From NCBI RefSeq assembly GCF_014192475.1, contig NZ_JACHXZ010000001.1, positions 282,802 through 346,801 of the forward strand: DNA of 64,000 nt, read 5' to 3'. The translations under genes and the position numbers were made by a program. The notes below the pieces were generated by a model. That model saw nothing but the letters and a program-made list of their open reading frames with translations, searched no databases and was not told the origin of the DNA. The DNA is from Simiduia aestuariiviva (GTDB taxonomy: Bacteria; Pseudomonadota; Gammaproteobacteria; Pseudomonadales; Cellvibrionaceae). Below, one piece after another: positions 15,933 through 24,642 of the stretch (its first letter is position 1; the number at the start of each line of letters is the position of its first letter).

Positions 15933-17256
15933 GGTGGGCTCCAGATTGCGAAGGGGTGTTTACGCGCGCTCGATAGTAGGTGGTGAAGGTTTCGGCAACG
16001 CGCGCCCAGCTGAAGTTTTGTTCGATGCGCGCGCGCGCCTTGGCGCTCAGCATGGCGCGCAGGGCGGGCTTGTCGAAAATTTGCGAAATGGCCTGGGCGA
16101 TGGCGGTGGCATCGCCGGCGGGCACGCTTAGCGCGGCGTCGCCCACAACTTCGGGAATGGCGCCGCCGCTGCTCGCCACGAGTGGCAGCCCGCAGGCCAT
16201 GGCTTCACCGGCCGGCAATCCAAATCCCTCGTAGAGCGAGGGCACAACGGCGGCCAGCGCACCGTTGTAATGTCGCACCAATGCCTCGGTACTAATGCCG
16301 GAGATAAAGGTCACGCAATTGCGCAGGCCCAAGGCATCGAGGCGTCGCTCGGTATCGCCGCCGGCCTGCAACTTGCCGATGACCGTGAGCTGGATGGCCG
16401 GGTAGTGCGGTCGCAATTGGTGCATGGCCTCCAGTAAAAAGCGCAACCCCTTGAGGGGCTGGTCGGCACTGGCGGTGGTGATCAGGCTGAAGGGCGTTTT
16501 GGCGATGCTCGAGTCGGGTTTAAAGACTTCGGTATCGATGCCATTGGGAATCACATCTATGGACGTCGCGGGGCGATCAAACGCAGTGGCAATGTCGGTG
16601 CGCGACTGCTCCGAAACGGTCACTACGTGTGCGAGTTTTTGGGTGACGCGCTTTTGCATGCGTAAAAAAGAATGCCAGCGTTTGATGAGCAGTCGCATGC
16701 CCCAGTTGGATTCTTGTTCGAGCTTCAATTCCAGATCGCGGGTGATGGGGTGGTGCACTGTGGCAACTACGGGCAGGCCCCGCCGCTGCAACGTGAGCAG
16801 CCCCCATGCCAAGCACTGGTTGTCGTGAATCACGTCGTAACGCTGGCCATATTGCAGCAAGTATTTGGCAGCTCGTCGACCAAAGGTGTAGGGCTCGGCA
16901 AACCCTCCGGTGAGCTTACTGCACCATTCAAAGGTGTCGGTGTAGCTAGTGAGGTGGCGCAGGCGCAGCGCGCGCAGCGGATCTTCTACGGCGAATAAGT
17001 CGAGACTCGGCATTTTTATGAGCCGCACGCCGTCCACTAAGTCGGGGTAGGGCGGGCCGGAAATCACGTCAACTTGATGGCCCATTGCCAGCAGTGCTTT
17101 GCTGAGATAGTGCAGGTAGATCCCTTGGCCGCCCACGTGCGGGTGCGAGCGATAGCCCAACAGGCAAATGCGCAGCGCAGGTTGCCCGTCTGTTGCTAAG
17201 CCAGAAATGGCCTGTGCGCTATTGATGTTGGCCTGGGCGAGCGTGCGTGCGTTCAT
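15919..17256 (-). CDS. GT4-family glycosyltransferase
   Basis: A 445-aa GT-B glycosyltransferase. The N-terminal domain begins 'LRICLLGYRSHPHVGGQGIY' with the G-G-Q-G loop; the C-terminal domain has 'VIPNGIDTEVF' and the E-x7-E nucleotide-sugar motif in 'SLYEGFGLPAGEAMACGLPL'. This is the GT4 (Glycos_transf_1) retaining class used for glycolipids and polysaccharides. First gene of the leftward operon GT4-methyltransferase-toroid; overlaps are 14 and 4 bp. The first ~25 residues precede the core fold, and a later start is possible. Confidence 0.9.
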   Translation of the reverse strand: MNARTLAQANINSAQAISGLATDGQPALRICLLGYRSHPHVGGQGIYLHYLSKALLAMGHQVDVISGPPYPDLVDGVRLIKMPSLDLFAVEDPLRALRLRHLTSYTDTFEWCSKLTGGFAEPYTFGRRAAKYLLQYGQRYDVIHDNQCLAWGLLTLQRRGLPVVATVHHPITRDLELKLEQESNWGMRLLIKRWHSFLRMQKRVTQKLAHVVTVSEQSRTDIATAFDRPATSIDVIPNGIDTEVFKPDSSIAKTPFSLITTASADQPLKGLRFLLEAMHQLRPHYPAIQLTVIGKLQAGGDTERRLDALGLRNCVTFISGISTEALVRHYNGALAAVVPSLYEGFGLPAGEAMACGLPLVASSGGAIPEVVGDAALSVPAGDATAIAQAISQIFDKPALRAMLSAKARARIEQNFSWARVAETFTTYYRARVNTPSQSGAHRAHR

Positions 17257-17373
17257 AGGGCGGTTCGATGTGAATGATTGCAGAGGGTATAGCGAATTGG
17301 TGGTGAGGCCAAGTGTGACCGATTATAGGGAGTGGGTCAGCGCTCGCCAACTCGAAAGGGCGACTTGGGAGTC

Positions 17374-17400
17374 AGCCGGCGCCGCCATGGGGCGCCGGCT
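17374..17400 (-). terminator. GC-rich hairpin after the TonB receptor gene
   Basis: A 10-bp stem (AGCCGGCGCC / GGCGCCGGCT) with a 7-nt loop, beginning 8 bp past the receptor stop codon. There is no T-tract on the far side, so it is a hairpin of terminator type by position rather than a textbook intrinsic terminator. Confidence 0.5.
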
Positions 17401-17407
17401 GCAGTCA

Positions 17408-19444
17408 CTAAAACTGCCAGCGCGCCCCGAGTGCCAGACTGCGCCCGGCGTCGGGTGCATAGGCGCGCAGGATTGAGCTGGCGTTGCGGATTTCCGCGTT
17501 GGTGAGGTTAGTGGCGCGTGCGAACAGCAACACGGTTTGCTGGTCGCCGATATCGAGCGCATAGCTGGCCGACAGGTCCACGCGGGTATAGCCATCAACC
17601 GCGACTTCCTCCAGCCCCGGGTTGCGCTGAGGCCAAACGTAGCTGGTGCGCAGCTCCGCCTGCCATGGCCCTTGGGAGTGGTCTAGTGTCAATCCGGCTC
17701 TGGGTGCGCTAATGCGCGGCAAGTCTTCGCCGGCGTGGGTTTGCGCCCGCACCGTGTCGCCGAAGGCCGAAAGCTGCCAGTGCTCGTGTAGCGCCACGTC
17801 AAACTGGACTTCTGCTCCGTAAAAGCGCGCCCCCGTTTGGGTGTATTGGTACAACGGCAGTTCATCTGCTTCGGTGCCTGTGTTGATCTTGTAGATAAAA
17901 TCGGCAATGCGGTTGTTGAACAGGTTTAGCGTGGCGTGAATTGGCCCCTCGTAGTGGTAGCTCAAATCGATGTTATGGCTGGTTTCGGGGGTGAGTGCGC
18001 TGTCGCCGCGGGCATAAAGCTGTTCGGCGAGGTGTGGACCCTCAGCGTAAAGCTCCTCCACGGAGGGGGCTCGCTGTGCGCGCGCGAGGCCAAGGCTGAG
18101 GTGGTGCTGTTCATCGATATGCCAGTGCGCCGCGCCCGAGAGACTTAGGCTGGTGAAGTCGCGCCCGCGGTTGTGATCTGGTTTGATCTCGCTGTGCTCA
18201 ATCCGCCCCCCCAGCTCAAACACCCAGGCGCCCCGAGTGTATTCCTCCAGCGCAAAGATGCCGAGGTTGCCGATATCAGAGCGAGGGATAAACGCTTCCT
18301 CTCCCAGAGCCGAGAACTCCCGCTGGCCCCATTGCAGGCCGACAGCGCCGCGTCGGGCATCGCCGTCGAGGTGAATGGCTTCGACGCGCCCCTCCCAGGC
18401 TTGATTGATAAAGCGGGTGCCGGGTGCGCCACCTTCTAACTCGGTATGCGAGTAGTCGTTGTAGGCGAGGCGAAAGCTCAGTTGTTCGGCCCAGGGGGCC
18501 AGATCGTGCAATTCGCCCTTGAGGTCGTAGCGGGTTTGGTGCATCTCGATGCGCACTTGCTCTTCCTCTTCTCCCTCCGGCTCTTCGGCTTCCTCCTCAT
18601 GGGCGTGCGCGTGGCCACCCGGAGGAATACCGTAATGATTGTCGAGGGAGCTGATTGAAAAACCGATATAGCCCTGCTCGAACTGGCGGCTGACGCCAAA
18701 CGCTCCTGCGCTGGCCTCGGCCTGACTGTTGGGTAGGCGACCGTGGTCAGCCTCGGCTTCCGGCTCTTCGTCTGAATGGGTGTCAGCGTCTAGGTGCGCC
18801 TCGCCAGGAATGCGCATCAGATCGCTGTCGCGGTGCAGGCCGTCGAGATGCCAGGCCCAGTTGCCACTGCCGCCCTCCAGCAGGCCAATGGCTGCCGATT
18901 GTTGATTGACTGAGTGGTAGCGCACTTCGCCCGCACCACGCAGACCATCGATGGCCTCGTCGGGAATGCGGTTGTCGATGACGTTGACCACGCCGCCAAT
19001 GGCATCGTTGCCATAGCGCAGTGTGGCGGGCCCGCGCAGCACTTCGATGCGTTCAGCGAGCAGGGGTTCAACGCTATTGGCGTGATCGGGACTGGCGCCG
19101 GCCACGTCCATACTGCCCAAGTGGTTTTGCATAACTTTGACGCGATTGGCGCTTTGGCCGCGAATGACGGGCGCGCCCACGCCGGGGCCAAAGGACGCTG
19201 AGCGCATGCCCAGCTCGTCTTGCAAAGATTCGCCTAGGGTGCTGCTGGCCTTGCGTCGCAGAGCCTCTCCCGACAATTGCGTGGCGGGTTGGGTCAACGC
19301 ATCACTTTGTTTGGCCAGCGGTGAGGCGGTGACCAGCACCTCTTCTAAGTCGGAATTGGCAGCATTTACAGACAGCGGCGCACAGGCAATGGCCAGCCAC
19401 AAGGCTGACCGGCCCCATACTGGGGCTGAAAAACGGTGGTACAT
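17408..19444 (-). CDS. TonB-dependent receptor with His/acidic metal-binding-like loops (ZnuD-like)
   Basis: A 678-aa outer-membrane receptor: signal peptide (ends ...LSVNAA), TonB-box-like 'LEEVLVTAS', plug domain ('GAPVIRGQSANRVKVMQNHL', 'RIEVLRGPATLRYGNDAIGG') and a beta-barrel ending 'LALGARWQF' with terminal Phe for BAM recognition. Two extracellular-loop segments are extraordinarily acidic/His-rich: around residue 215-236 (D-A-D-T-H-S-D-E-E-P...) and residues ~276-294 (HAHAHEEEAEEPEGEEEE). Such loops occur in zinc/metal receptors such as ZnuD, so metal uptake is the best guess. A small His/Cys protein gene precedes it by 58 bp. Confidence 0.88.
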   Translation of the reverse strand: MYHRFSAPVWGRSALWLAIACAPLSVNAANSDLEEVLVTASPLAKQSDALTQPATQLSGEALRRKASSTLGESLQDELGMRSASFGPGVGAPVIRGQSANRVKVMQNHLGSMDVAGASPDHANSVEPLLAERIEVLRGPATLRYGNDAIGGVVNVIDNRIPDEAIDGLRGAGEVRYHSVNQQSAAIGLLEGGSGNWAWHLDGLHRDSDLMRIPGEAHLDADTHSDEEPEAEADHGRLPNSQAEASAGAFGVSRQFEQGYIGFSISSLDNHYGIPPGGHAHAHEEEAEEPEGEEEEQVRIEMHQTRYDLKGELHDLAPWAEQLSFRLAYNDYSHTELEGGAPGTRFINQAWEGRVEAIHLDGDARRGAVGLQWGQREFSALGEEAFIPRSDIGNLGIFALEEYTRGAWVFELGGRIEHSEIKPDHNRGRDFTSLSLSGAAHWHIDEQHHLSLGLARAQRAPSVEELYAEGPHLAEQLYARGDSALTPETSHNIDLSYHYEGPIHATLNLFNNRIADFIYKINTGTEADELPLYQYTQTGARFYGAEVQFDVALHEHWQLSAFGDTVRAQTHAGEDLPRISAPRAGLTLDHSQGPWQAELRTSYVWPQRNPGLEEVAVDGYTRVDLSASYALDIGDQQTVLLFARATNLTNAEIRNASSILRAYAPDAGRSLALGARWQF

Positions 19445-19502
19445 AGATATTCTCCACGGCCAAGCACAGCGTGCTCGGCAAAAGCATTAGTCAAAAATAG
19501 GG

Positions 19503-19793
19503 TTAGGCAGATGCTTCGCGGGTAGAGGGGGGGTCGCGCTTACCGCGCTTTTGGGTATGGCGATGAATTCGGTGATACGGGGACGTTTCAAGCCACAGGC
19601 CAGGCTCCGGGCGTTGCAGCTCGGTTTTATCGTCATCGCAGGCGAGTGTAGGGGCGTGTTGGCACAGGTAGCAGTCGGCGCGCAACTGCTGGTGGTCGTG
19701 CTGGGTTTCAAGTGCCTGCGAAAACACCAGACACAATGCCAGCACTGCAAATAGCAGGGCGCGGGGCTTGCGAAGGGCGATGGTTTTGAACAT
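19503..19793 (-). CDS. Small membrane/periplasmic His- and Cys-containing protein
   Basis: A 96-aa protein: an N-terminal hydrophobic helix ('PRALLFAVLALCLVFSQALE') followed by 'TQHDHQQLRADCYLCQHA' with C-x-x-C and several His, and a basic His-rich tail ('YHRIHRHTQKRGKR'). The C-x-x-C/His content and position 58 bp upstream of the TonB receptor suggest a metal-binding accessory; this is inference. The ATG at 19791-19793 is used; an in-frame TTG three codons upstream is less likely. I looked for an AT-rich Zur-like palindrome upstream and saw none. Confidence 0.6.
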   Translation of the reverse strand: MFKTIALRKPRALLFAVLALCLVFSQALETQHDHQQLRADCYLCQHAPTLACDDDKTELQRPEPGLWLETSPYHRIHRHTQKRGKRDPPSTREASA

Positions 19794-19907
19794 AGTCGGC
19801 AACTTGAGTAGTTCAGGCTCAGCCTACTAGTCTACAGTTTATTGGGGCTTTGGCGCTAGTCCATTAGCGACCGAGACCCTCGGAATCGGTCACCGTGAGG
19901 AGCGCGC

Positions 19908-20258
19908 TTGAGCACAGATCATCAACAGGATCGCCTTATTGGCGGGGGTGCCAGCAGTCGTGCGAGCCTAGGCGAACGGCGGACTTTGTGCATTTCAGTC
20001 TCGGGCCGCTTTGGCTTGGATGCCCACCAGGCATTTCGCGATGCCTACCAACCCTTCCTGATGCGTGCGCGCCGTTGTGAAATTGATTTGCATGATTGCG
20101 AGGGCATCGACAGTGCCGGCTTGGCGCAGCTGTTGATCCTGCGCGATTTGATCGGCTTGGAGCAATCCCAGTTTCTGCTCAAAGGTTGCAGTGCCGATGT
20201 GTGCCGATTGCTGGGTTATGCGAATTTTGATCGCTTATTTACCGTAATCCCTCGCTAG
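19908..20258 (+). CDS. STAS-domain (anti-sigma-antagonist-like) protein
   Basis: A 116-aa protein starting at TTG, supported by TGAGGAG ending 5 bp upstream. The body has the STAS pattern: 'LCISVSGRFGLDAHQAFRDA', then 'EIDLHDCEGIDSAGLAQLLI' where the D-S-A-G loop carries the Ser that is phosphorylated in SpoIIAA-type proteins, then 'LLKGCSADVCRLLGYANFDR'. It probably takes part in a partner-switching or other regulatory interaction. No kinase or phosphatase partner is in the window. It lies just before the his genes but is functionally unrelated as far as can be seen. Confidence 0.85.
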   Translation: MSTDHQQDRLIGGGASSRASLGERRTLCISVSGRFGLDAHQAFRDAYQPFLMRARRCEIDLHDCEGIDSAGLAQLLILRDLIGLEQSQFLLKGCSADVCRLLGYANFDRLFTVIPR

Positions 20259-20287
20259 CAGCGCTGGGCAGCCTTGGCCCTAGCCTA

Positions 20288-20293
20288 TATAAT
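20288..20293 (+). promoter_or_regulatory. Candidate -10 (TATAAT) for the hisBHAF genes
   Basis: TATAAT lies 35 bp before the hisB GTG and 30 bp after the STAS gene stop, with CTGGAG as ribosome site. The -35 is not evident by eye. Confidence 0.4.
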
Positions 20294-20327
20294 CCCCGCT
20301 CCTCGAAAACCAGCCACTGGAGTCTCT

Positions 20328-20918
20328 GTGGAGCGCACCGCTAACGTCAGCCGCGATACGCTGGAAACACAAATCACCGTGCAATTAAATTTGGACGGTA
20401 AAGGTCATGGGCGCTTTGATACCGGCGTGCCTTTTCTTGAGCACATGATGGACCAGATCGCCCGCCACGGGCTGATCGACTTGGACATCACCTGCAAGGG
20501 CGACACGCACATCGACGACCACCATACGGTGGAAGATATCGGCATCACGCTGGGCCAAGCCGTGGCGAAAGCCGTGGGCGACAAAAAAGGTATTTGTCGC
20601 TACGGCCACGCCTATGTGCCGCTCGATGAAGCCCTGTCGCGCGTAGTGATCGACTTTTCAGGCCGCCCCGGTCTGATTATGGACATTCCGTTTACCCAAA
20701 AACGCATCGGGCAATTTGACACCGAATTGTTTTGGGAGTTTTTTCAGGGCTTTGTCAATCACGCGCAGGTCACGCTCCACATAGATACCCTGCGCGGCTC
20801 TAATGCGCACCATCAGATTGAAACCGTGTTCAAAGCTTTCGGTCGGGCCTTGCGCATGGCGCTGACGCCGGACCCTCGCATGGCCGGGCAAATGCCGTCC
20901 ACGAAAGGCTCGCTATAA
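20328..20918 (+). CDS. hisB: Imidazoleglycerol-phosphate dehydratase
   Basis: A 196-aa enzyme of histidine biosynthesis that dehydrates IGP to imidazole-acetol phosphate. The GTG at 20328 begins the standard '[17 protein letters not shown]' N-terminus with CTGGAG upstream; a longer reading from 20274 adds unlike sequence. Manganese-binding histidines lie in '[16 protein letters not shown]', '[18 protein letters not shown]' and '[17 protein letters not shown]'. It is the monofunctional form, without a HisN phosphatase domain. It is followed 3 bp later by hisH. Confidence 0.96.
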   Translation: MERTANVSRDTLETQITVQLNLDGKGHGRFDTGVPFLEHMMDQIARHGLIDLDITCKGDTHIDDHHTVEDIGITLGQAVAKAVGDKKGICRYGHAYVPLDEALSRVVIDFSGRPGLIMDIPFTQKRIGQFDTELFWEFFQGFVNHAQVTLHIDTLRGSNAHHQIETVFKAFGRALRMALTPDPRMAGQMPSTKGSL

Positions 20919-20921
20919 ATC

Positions 20922-21572
20922 ATGAGCCAAACCATTGCGGTGATCGACTACGGCATGGGTAACCTGCATTCAGTGGCCAGTGCATTGCAACATGTGGCGC
21001 CCGATGCGCGCGTACTGGTGACCGCCGACCCGGCTCAGGTGGCGATGGCCGATCGGGTGGTATTCCCCGGTGTGGGTGCCATTCGCGATTGCATGGCCGA
21101 AATTCGTCGACTTGGCTTTGATGAGTTAGTGCGCGCACAGGTCGCCAGTGGCAAGCCGGTGCTCGGCGTGTGCGTGGGCATGCAGGCGTTAATGGATAGC
21201 AGTGAAGAGAATGGCGGCGTCCCGTGCATGGGTTTACTGCCTGGGCAGGTGCACTTTTTTGGCCACGATTTACATGAGCCCGGTGCTGTCGAGCGCTTGA
21301 AAGTACCGCATATGGGCTGGAATCAAGTGACTCAGGTGGCCCACCCCTTGTGGCATGGCATCGAAGACCTAAGCCGATTTTATTTCGTGCACTCATACTA
21401 CGTGCGGGCAGCGAGTACTGGGCAAGTGGTGGGCCGCTGCCATTATGGCGTCGACTGCGATGTGGCGCTGGCGCAAGACAATTTGTTTGCCGTGCAATTT
21501 CATCCCGAAAAAAGCCATGCCCCCGGGCTGCAATTACTGCGCAATTTTGTGGCCTGGAAGGGCCAGCCTTAA
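20922..21572 (+). CDS. hisH: Imidazole glycerol phosphate synthase, glutaminase subunit
   Basis: A 216-aa class I glutamine amidotransferase that supplies ammonia to HisF. It starts '[20 protein letters not shown]'; the nucleophile Cys is in '[15 protein letters not shown]' and the catalytic His-Glu pair in '[18 protein letters not shown]'. The conserved 'VPHMGWNQV' interface motif is present. Third-position spacing of 3 bp from hisB and 26 bp to hisA indicates one operon. Confidence 0.96.
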   Translation: MSQTIAVIDYGMGNLHSVASALQHVAPDARVLVTADPAQVAMADRVVFPGVGAIRDCMAEIRRLGFDELVRAQVASGKPVLGVCVGMQALMDSSEENGGVPCMGLLPGQVHFFGHDLHEPGAVERLKVPHMGWNQVTQVAHPLWHGIEDLSRFYFVHSYYVRAASTGQVVGRCHYGVDCDVALAQDNLFAVQFHPEKSHAPGLQLLRNFVAWKGQP

Positions 21573-21598
21573 TTTTTTGATTTAGTCAGGATTTTTCC

Positions 21599-22327
21599 AT
21601 GTTAATTATTCCCGCCATCGATTTGAAAGACGGCCAATGCGTGCGCTTGCGCCAAGGTTTAATGGATGATTCCACGGTGTTTTCCGATGATCCGGTGGCC
21701 ATGGCCGCACAGTGGGTTGAGCAGGGTTGTCGCCGGTTGCACTTGGTGGACTTGAACGGTGCTTTTGAGGGCAAGCCGGTGAACGGCGAAGTGGTTGCCG
21801 CCATAGCCAAAGCCTACCCGGAACTGCCGATTCAAATTGGTGGCGGTATTCGCAGTGCCGAAATTATTGAGGCCTATTTAAATGCGGGTGTGAGCTACGT
21901 AATTATTGGCACCAAGGCGGTCAAAGAGCCGAGCTTTGTAACGGAGATGTGCAAGGCGTTTCCGGGTCATGTGATCGTCGGTTTGGATGCCAAAGACGGC
22001 TTGGTGGCGACCGACGGCTGGGCCGAAGTGTCCGATGTGAAGGCTACGGAGTTGGCCAAGCGGTTTGAGGCCGATGGTGTAGAGTCCATTGTGTACACCG
22101 ATATCGCCCGCGACGGCATGATGCAAGGCGTTAACGTTGAGCAGACCCTCGCCATGGCGCGGGCATCTTCCATTCCTGTTATCGCCTCGGGCGGCATCAC
22201 CAACATGGATGATATTCGCGCACTAAAAGCCGTGGCCGACCAGGGGGTTTGCGGTGCCATCACTGGGCGCGCCATCTACGAGGGCACGCTCAAGATGGGC
22301 GAAGCCCAGCAGTATTGTGACGCCTAA
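21599..22327 (+). CDS. hisA: ProFAR isomerase
   Basis: A 242-aa (beta/alpha)8 isomerase converting ProFAR to PRFAR in histidine synthesis. Catalytic Asp8 lies in '[15 protein letters not shown]' and the second catalytic Asp in '[16 protein letters not shown]'. Phosphate-binding motifs 'QIGGGIRS' and '[13 protein letters not shown]' occur in the two half-barrels, as in its paralogue HisF. AGGA precedes the ATG. It is followed 20 bp later by hisF. Confidence 0.97.
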   Translation: MLIIPAIDLKDGQCVRLRQGLMDDSTVFSDDPVAMAAQWVEQGCRRLHLVDLNGAFEGKPVNGEVVAAIAKAYPELPIQIGGGIRSAEIIEAYLNAGVSYVIIGTKAVKEPSFVTEMCKAFPGHVIVGLDAKDGLVATDGWAEVSDVKATELAKRFEADGVESIVYTDIARDGMMQGVNVEQTLAMARASSIPVIASGGITNMDDIRALKAVADQGVCGAITGRAIYEGTLKMGEAQQYCDA

Positions 22328-22347
22328 GACGGAGAGGACAGCACACC

Positions 22348-23121
22348 ATGGCACTCGCTAAACGCATCATCCCCTGCTTGGATGTGGAAAATGGCCGCGT
22401 GGTTAAAGGCGTGCAATTTTTGGATATTCGCGATGCCGGAGATCCCGTAGAGATCGCTCGCCGATATAACGAAGCGGGCGCCGACGAAATTACGTTTCTC
22501 GATATCACCGCCAGTCACGAAGAGCGAGAGACCACCGTGCACACCGTGGAAGCCATTGCGTCCGATGTGTTCATCCCGCTGACTGTGGGGGGCGGCATTC
22601 GCAAGGTGGACGACATTCGGCGCATGCTCAATGCCGGTGCCGACAAAGTGTCGATCAATTCCGCCGCCGTGTTTAACCCCGAGTTCGTCAAGCAGGCCTC
22701 CGACCGGTTTGGGGCTCAGTGCATCGTAGTGGCGATCGACGCCAAGCGGGTGTCGGGCGAGGGCGAAACGCCGCGCTGGGAAATATTCACCCACGGGGGG
22801 CGCAAGCCCACCGGAATTGATGCGGTCGAGTGGGCCGTGCGCATGGCTGAGTACGGCGCCGGTGAAATTCTGCTCACCAGCATGGATCAAGACGGCATGA
22901 AGAGCGGCTTCGATCTTGGTGTCACCCGTGCGATCAGCGAGGCGGTGCCTATACCCGTGATCGCCTCGGGTGGCGTTGGCAATCTGCAACACCTAGCCGA
23001 TGGCGTGCTTCAGGGCGGTGCGGATGCCGTGCTTGCGGCCAGTATTTTTCACTTTGGAGAATACACGGTGGCGGAGGCGAAGGCCTACATGGCGGCGCAG
23101 GGCATCGAGATGCGCCTCTAA
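22348..23121 (+). CDS. hisF: Imidazole glycerol phosphate synthase, cyclase subunit
   Basis: A 257-aa (beta/alpha)8 cyclase producing IGP and AICAR from PRFAR and ammonia delivered by HisH. The N-terminus '[19 protein letters not shown]' has catalytic Asp11, and '[15 protein letters not shown]' has the second catalytic Asp. Phosphate sites are '[11 protein letters not shown]' and '[13 protein letters not shown]'. It closes the visible operon hisB-H-A-F; hisI/hisE do not follow in this window. A hairpin-terminator candidate lies ~145 bp downstream. Confidence 0.97.
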   Translation: MALAKRIIPCLDVENGRVVKGVQFLDIRDAGDPVEIARRYNEAGADEITFLDITASHEERETTVHTVEAIASDVFIPLTVGGGIRKVDDIRRMLNAGADKVSINSAAVFNPEFVKQASDRFGAQCIVVAIDAKRVSGEGETPRWEIFTHGGRKPTGIDAVEWAVRMAEYGAGEILLTSMDQDGMKSGFDLGVTRAISEAVPIPVIASGGVGNLQHLADGVLQGGADAVLAASIFHFGEYTVAEAKAYMAAQGIEMRL

Positions 23122-23262
23122 TTCTAAGCAAACTTCAGCCCTCGGCCTGTCATTCATGTGCGCCGTTCGGTTAGCGATCTACAGCAATGATTCGGTAGGG
23201 CGTTCGCCCCTGCAGCCCGGTTGCTGGCGTTGGGTTTCGAATTCCAGAATGGCAGACAGCAG

Positions 23263-23297
23263 AAAACGGACGCTACCTGCGTAGCATCCGCGTTTTT
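23263..23297. terminator. Bidirectional hairpin between hisF and the small minus-strand gene
   Basis: An imperfect stem (ACGGACGCTAC / GTAGCATCCGCG with a TGC-type loop) flanked by AAAA on the left and TTTTT on the right. It can end the his operon on the plus strand and the convergent gene at 23317 on the minus strand. Confidence 0.6.
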
Positions 23298-23316
23298 AAG
23301 CGTGTTCCGAGTGCAG

Positions 23317-23544
23317 TTAGGCGGCGTGGCGTCCGTAGCGCTCGAGCGTTGGGATCAGCGGCGCGCCGGCACCCATAATGAACTCGATAAATTCCGAGGC
23401 ACCTTCACGGGCTTCGCTCAGGCTATCAAAGGGCCCAATGGCCACACCTTCACGCGTGTTGTAGTACCAGTAGTCTTCTTTTTTGAAGAAACGCTCAATC
23501 CGTGTGGGCACGCTTCCTTGTTCACCCAATCGTTGCAGACTCAT
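23317..23544 (-). CDS. Small protein of unknown function (DUF6316-like)
   Basis: A 75-aa soluble protein, MSLQRLGEQGSVPTRIERFF and onward, with 'DYWYYNTREGVAIGPFDSLS' followed by 'EAREGASEFIEFIM'. The R-E-G-x-x-x-G-P-F core followed by an E-A helix reminds me of the DUF6316 family seen in marine gammaproteobacteria; that name is from memory and not tested. The ATG at 23542-23544 is chosen because AAGG sits about 8 bp upstream. Longer in-frame starts reach 23601. Nothing convincing is seen in 23545-23802 (258 bp). Confidence 0.6.
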   Translation of the reverse strand: MSLQRLGEQGSVPTRIERFFKKEDYWYYNTREGVAIGPFDSLSEAREGASEFIEFIMGAGAPLIPTLERYGRHAA

Positions 23545-23802
23545 AATTTTGCCTTTGCTCGTCATGTCAGCTAGCTGACTTAGCGATCTCTTTAGCGTCA
23601 CCGCAGGCTTATGCGGGTCGTCAACTGCGAGATCATTCCCTCAAACGAGGGGTCCAATTCAGTACTTGGCAGCCAAGAAAAGAGCGCCAAGCCCTATGAC
23701 CACATTGGTTGACGGATAGGACCGCCAACCTTTTTAAGTTTATCGAACATCGGGGTCAAGTCTTATATTAATTGGATATATATGTATGCCCTGCTTATTA
23801 CC

Positions 23803-24642
23803 CTACCGCGCTAATCCTTGCTGCCAAGGGGTTTTTACGCGCCAGTTAACGGGCTGAATGTGACGGCCTTGGGATTGGTTGTGTGATAGCTGTCGCAGTA
23901 GTCTGTACAGAGGTACTAATTCAACTGACTTGTCCAGTAGCGCCAGCTCTTGGCGCAGTACGGCGAGCGTTTGGGGGTAGGGGTGGCCAATGGCGATGGC
24001 AAACCCTTGGCGCTGAGCCAATGCAATGGCCTTGTGCAGCTGGCGCTTTATGGCGCCGGTAGACGGGTCATTATCGAGAAACACGTCCCGTTCGGCGGTC
24101 ATCACCCCCTGACTGCGCGCTTTATCGTAGGCCACGCTTTGGGCGCTGGTTTTGCTGTCGACAAAATATTTATCGCGCTCGGCGAGCGTAAGCATCACCG
24201 CCTGCATGGGCAGGTCTTGGCTGGTGAGCAGGCTGCCCATGTGGTTGTTCATGCCCTCGGCCTGGGGGAAGGCGTCGAAGTGTTGGTTGAGGCGATGGTG
24301 GATTTGGGTGGCGGGCAGTTGCTCATCGATGCCGCCTGGATCGAGGGGGGCGTGATTGATGGTGGCCATGGGGATGTGTAGTAAGACATCGCGACCGCGC
24401 AGCCAAGCCCGTTGTGCCAAGGCTTGCGAGTGCGGTGCCACGGGCAGAATCGCAAAACTGATGGGGTAGGGCAGTGCAATCAATGCCTCGGCGGTGGCGC
24501 GCTGGTAGCCGATGTCATCGATGATGATGGCGAGCTGGGCAGGCTCTTGGGCGGAAGCCTGTGCCAGGAGTCCGCCGAACCCAAACAATGCCGACGCTAA
24601 GCCACGTTTCAGGCGCGCTAGGTAGCTCACGGCGCGCTTCAC
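23803..24642 (-). CDS. yibQ: Divergent polysaccharide deacetylase family protein (YibQ)
   Basis: A 279-aa exported protein: signal-like N-terminus ending around 'LLAQASAQE', then 'LAIIIDDIGYQRATAEALI' with the Asp pair used by polysaccharide-deacetylase folds for metal binding, 'PYPISFAILPVAPHSQALA', 'VLLHIPMATI' with a conserved His, and 'GFAIAIGHPYPQTLAVL'. This matches the DUF610/YibQ family. Its activity is unproven. It is immediately after the ctpA-type gene, in the conserved gpmI-envC-ctpA-yibQ order, and is the last gene of that leftward operon. Confidence 0.9.
   Translation of the reverse strand: MKRAVSYLARLKRGLASALFGFGGLLAQASAQEPAQLAIIIDDIGYQRATAEALIALPYPISFAILPVAPHSQALAQRAWLRGRDVLLHIPMATINHAPLDPGGIDEQLPATQIHHRLNQHFDAFPQAEGMNNHMGSLLTSQDLPMQAVMLTLAERDKYFVDSKTSAQSVAYDKARSQGVMTAERDVFLDNDPSTGAIKRQLHKAIALAQRQGFAIAIGHPYPQTLAVLRQELALLDKSVELVPLYRLLRQLSHNQSQGRHIQPVNWRVKTPWQQGLAR

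Noticed and set aside
19794..19907. Zur-type operator upstream of the TonB/His-Cys genes
   Set aside because: No AT-rich inverted repeat of the Zur type could be seen.
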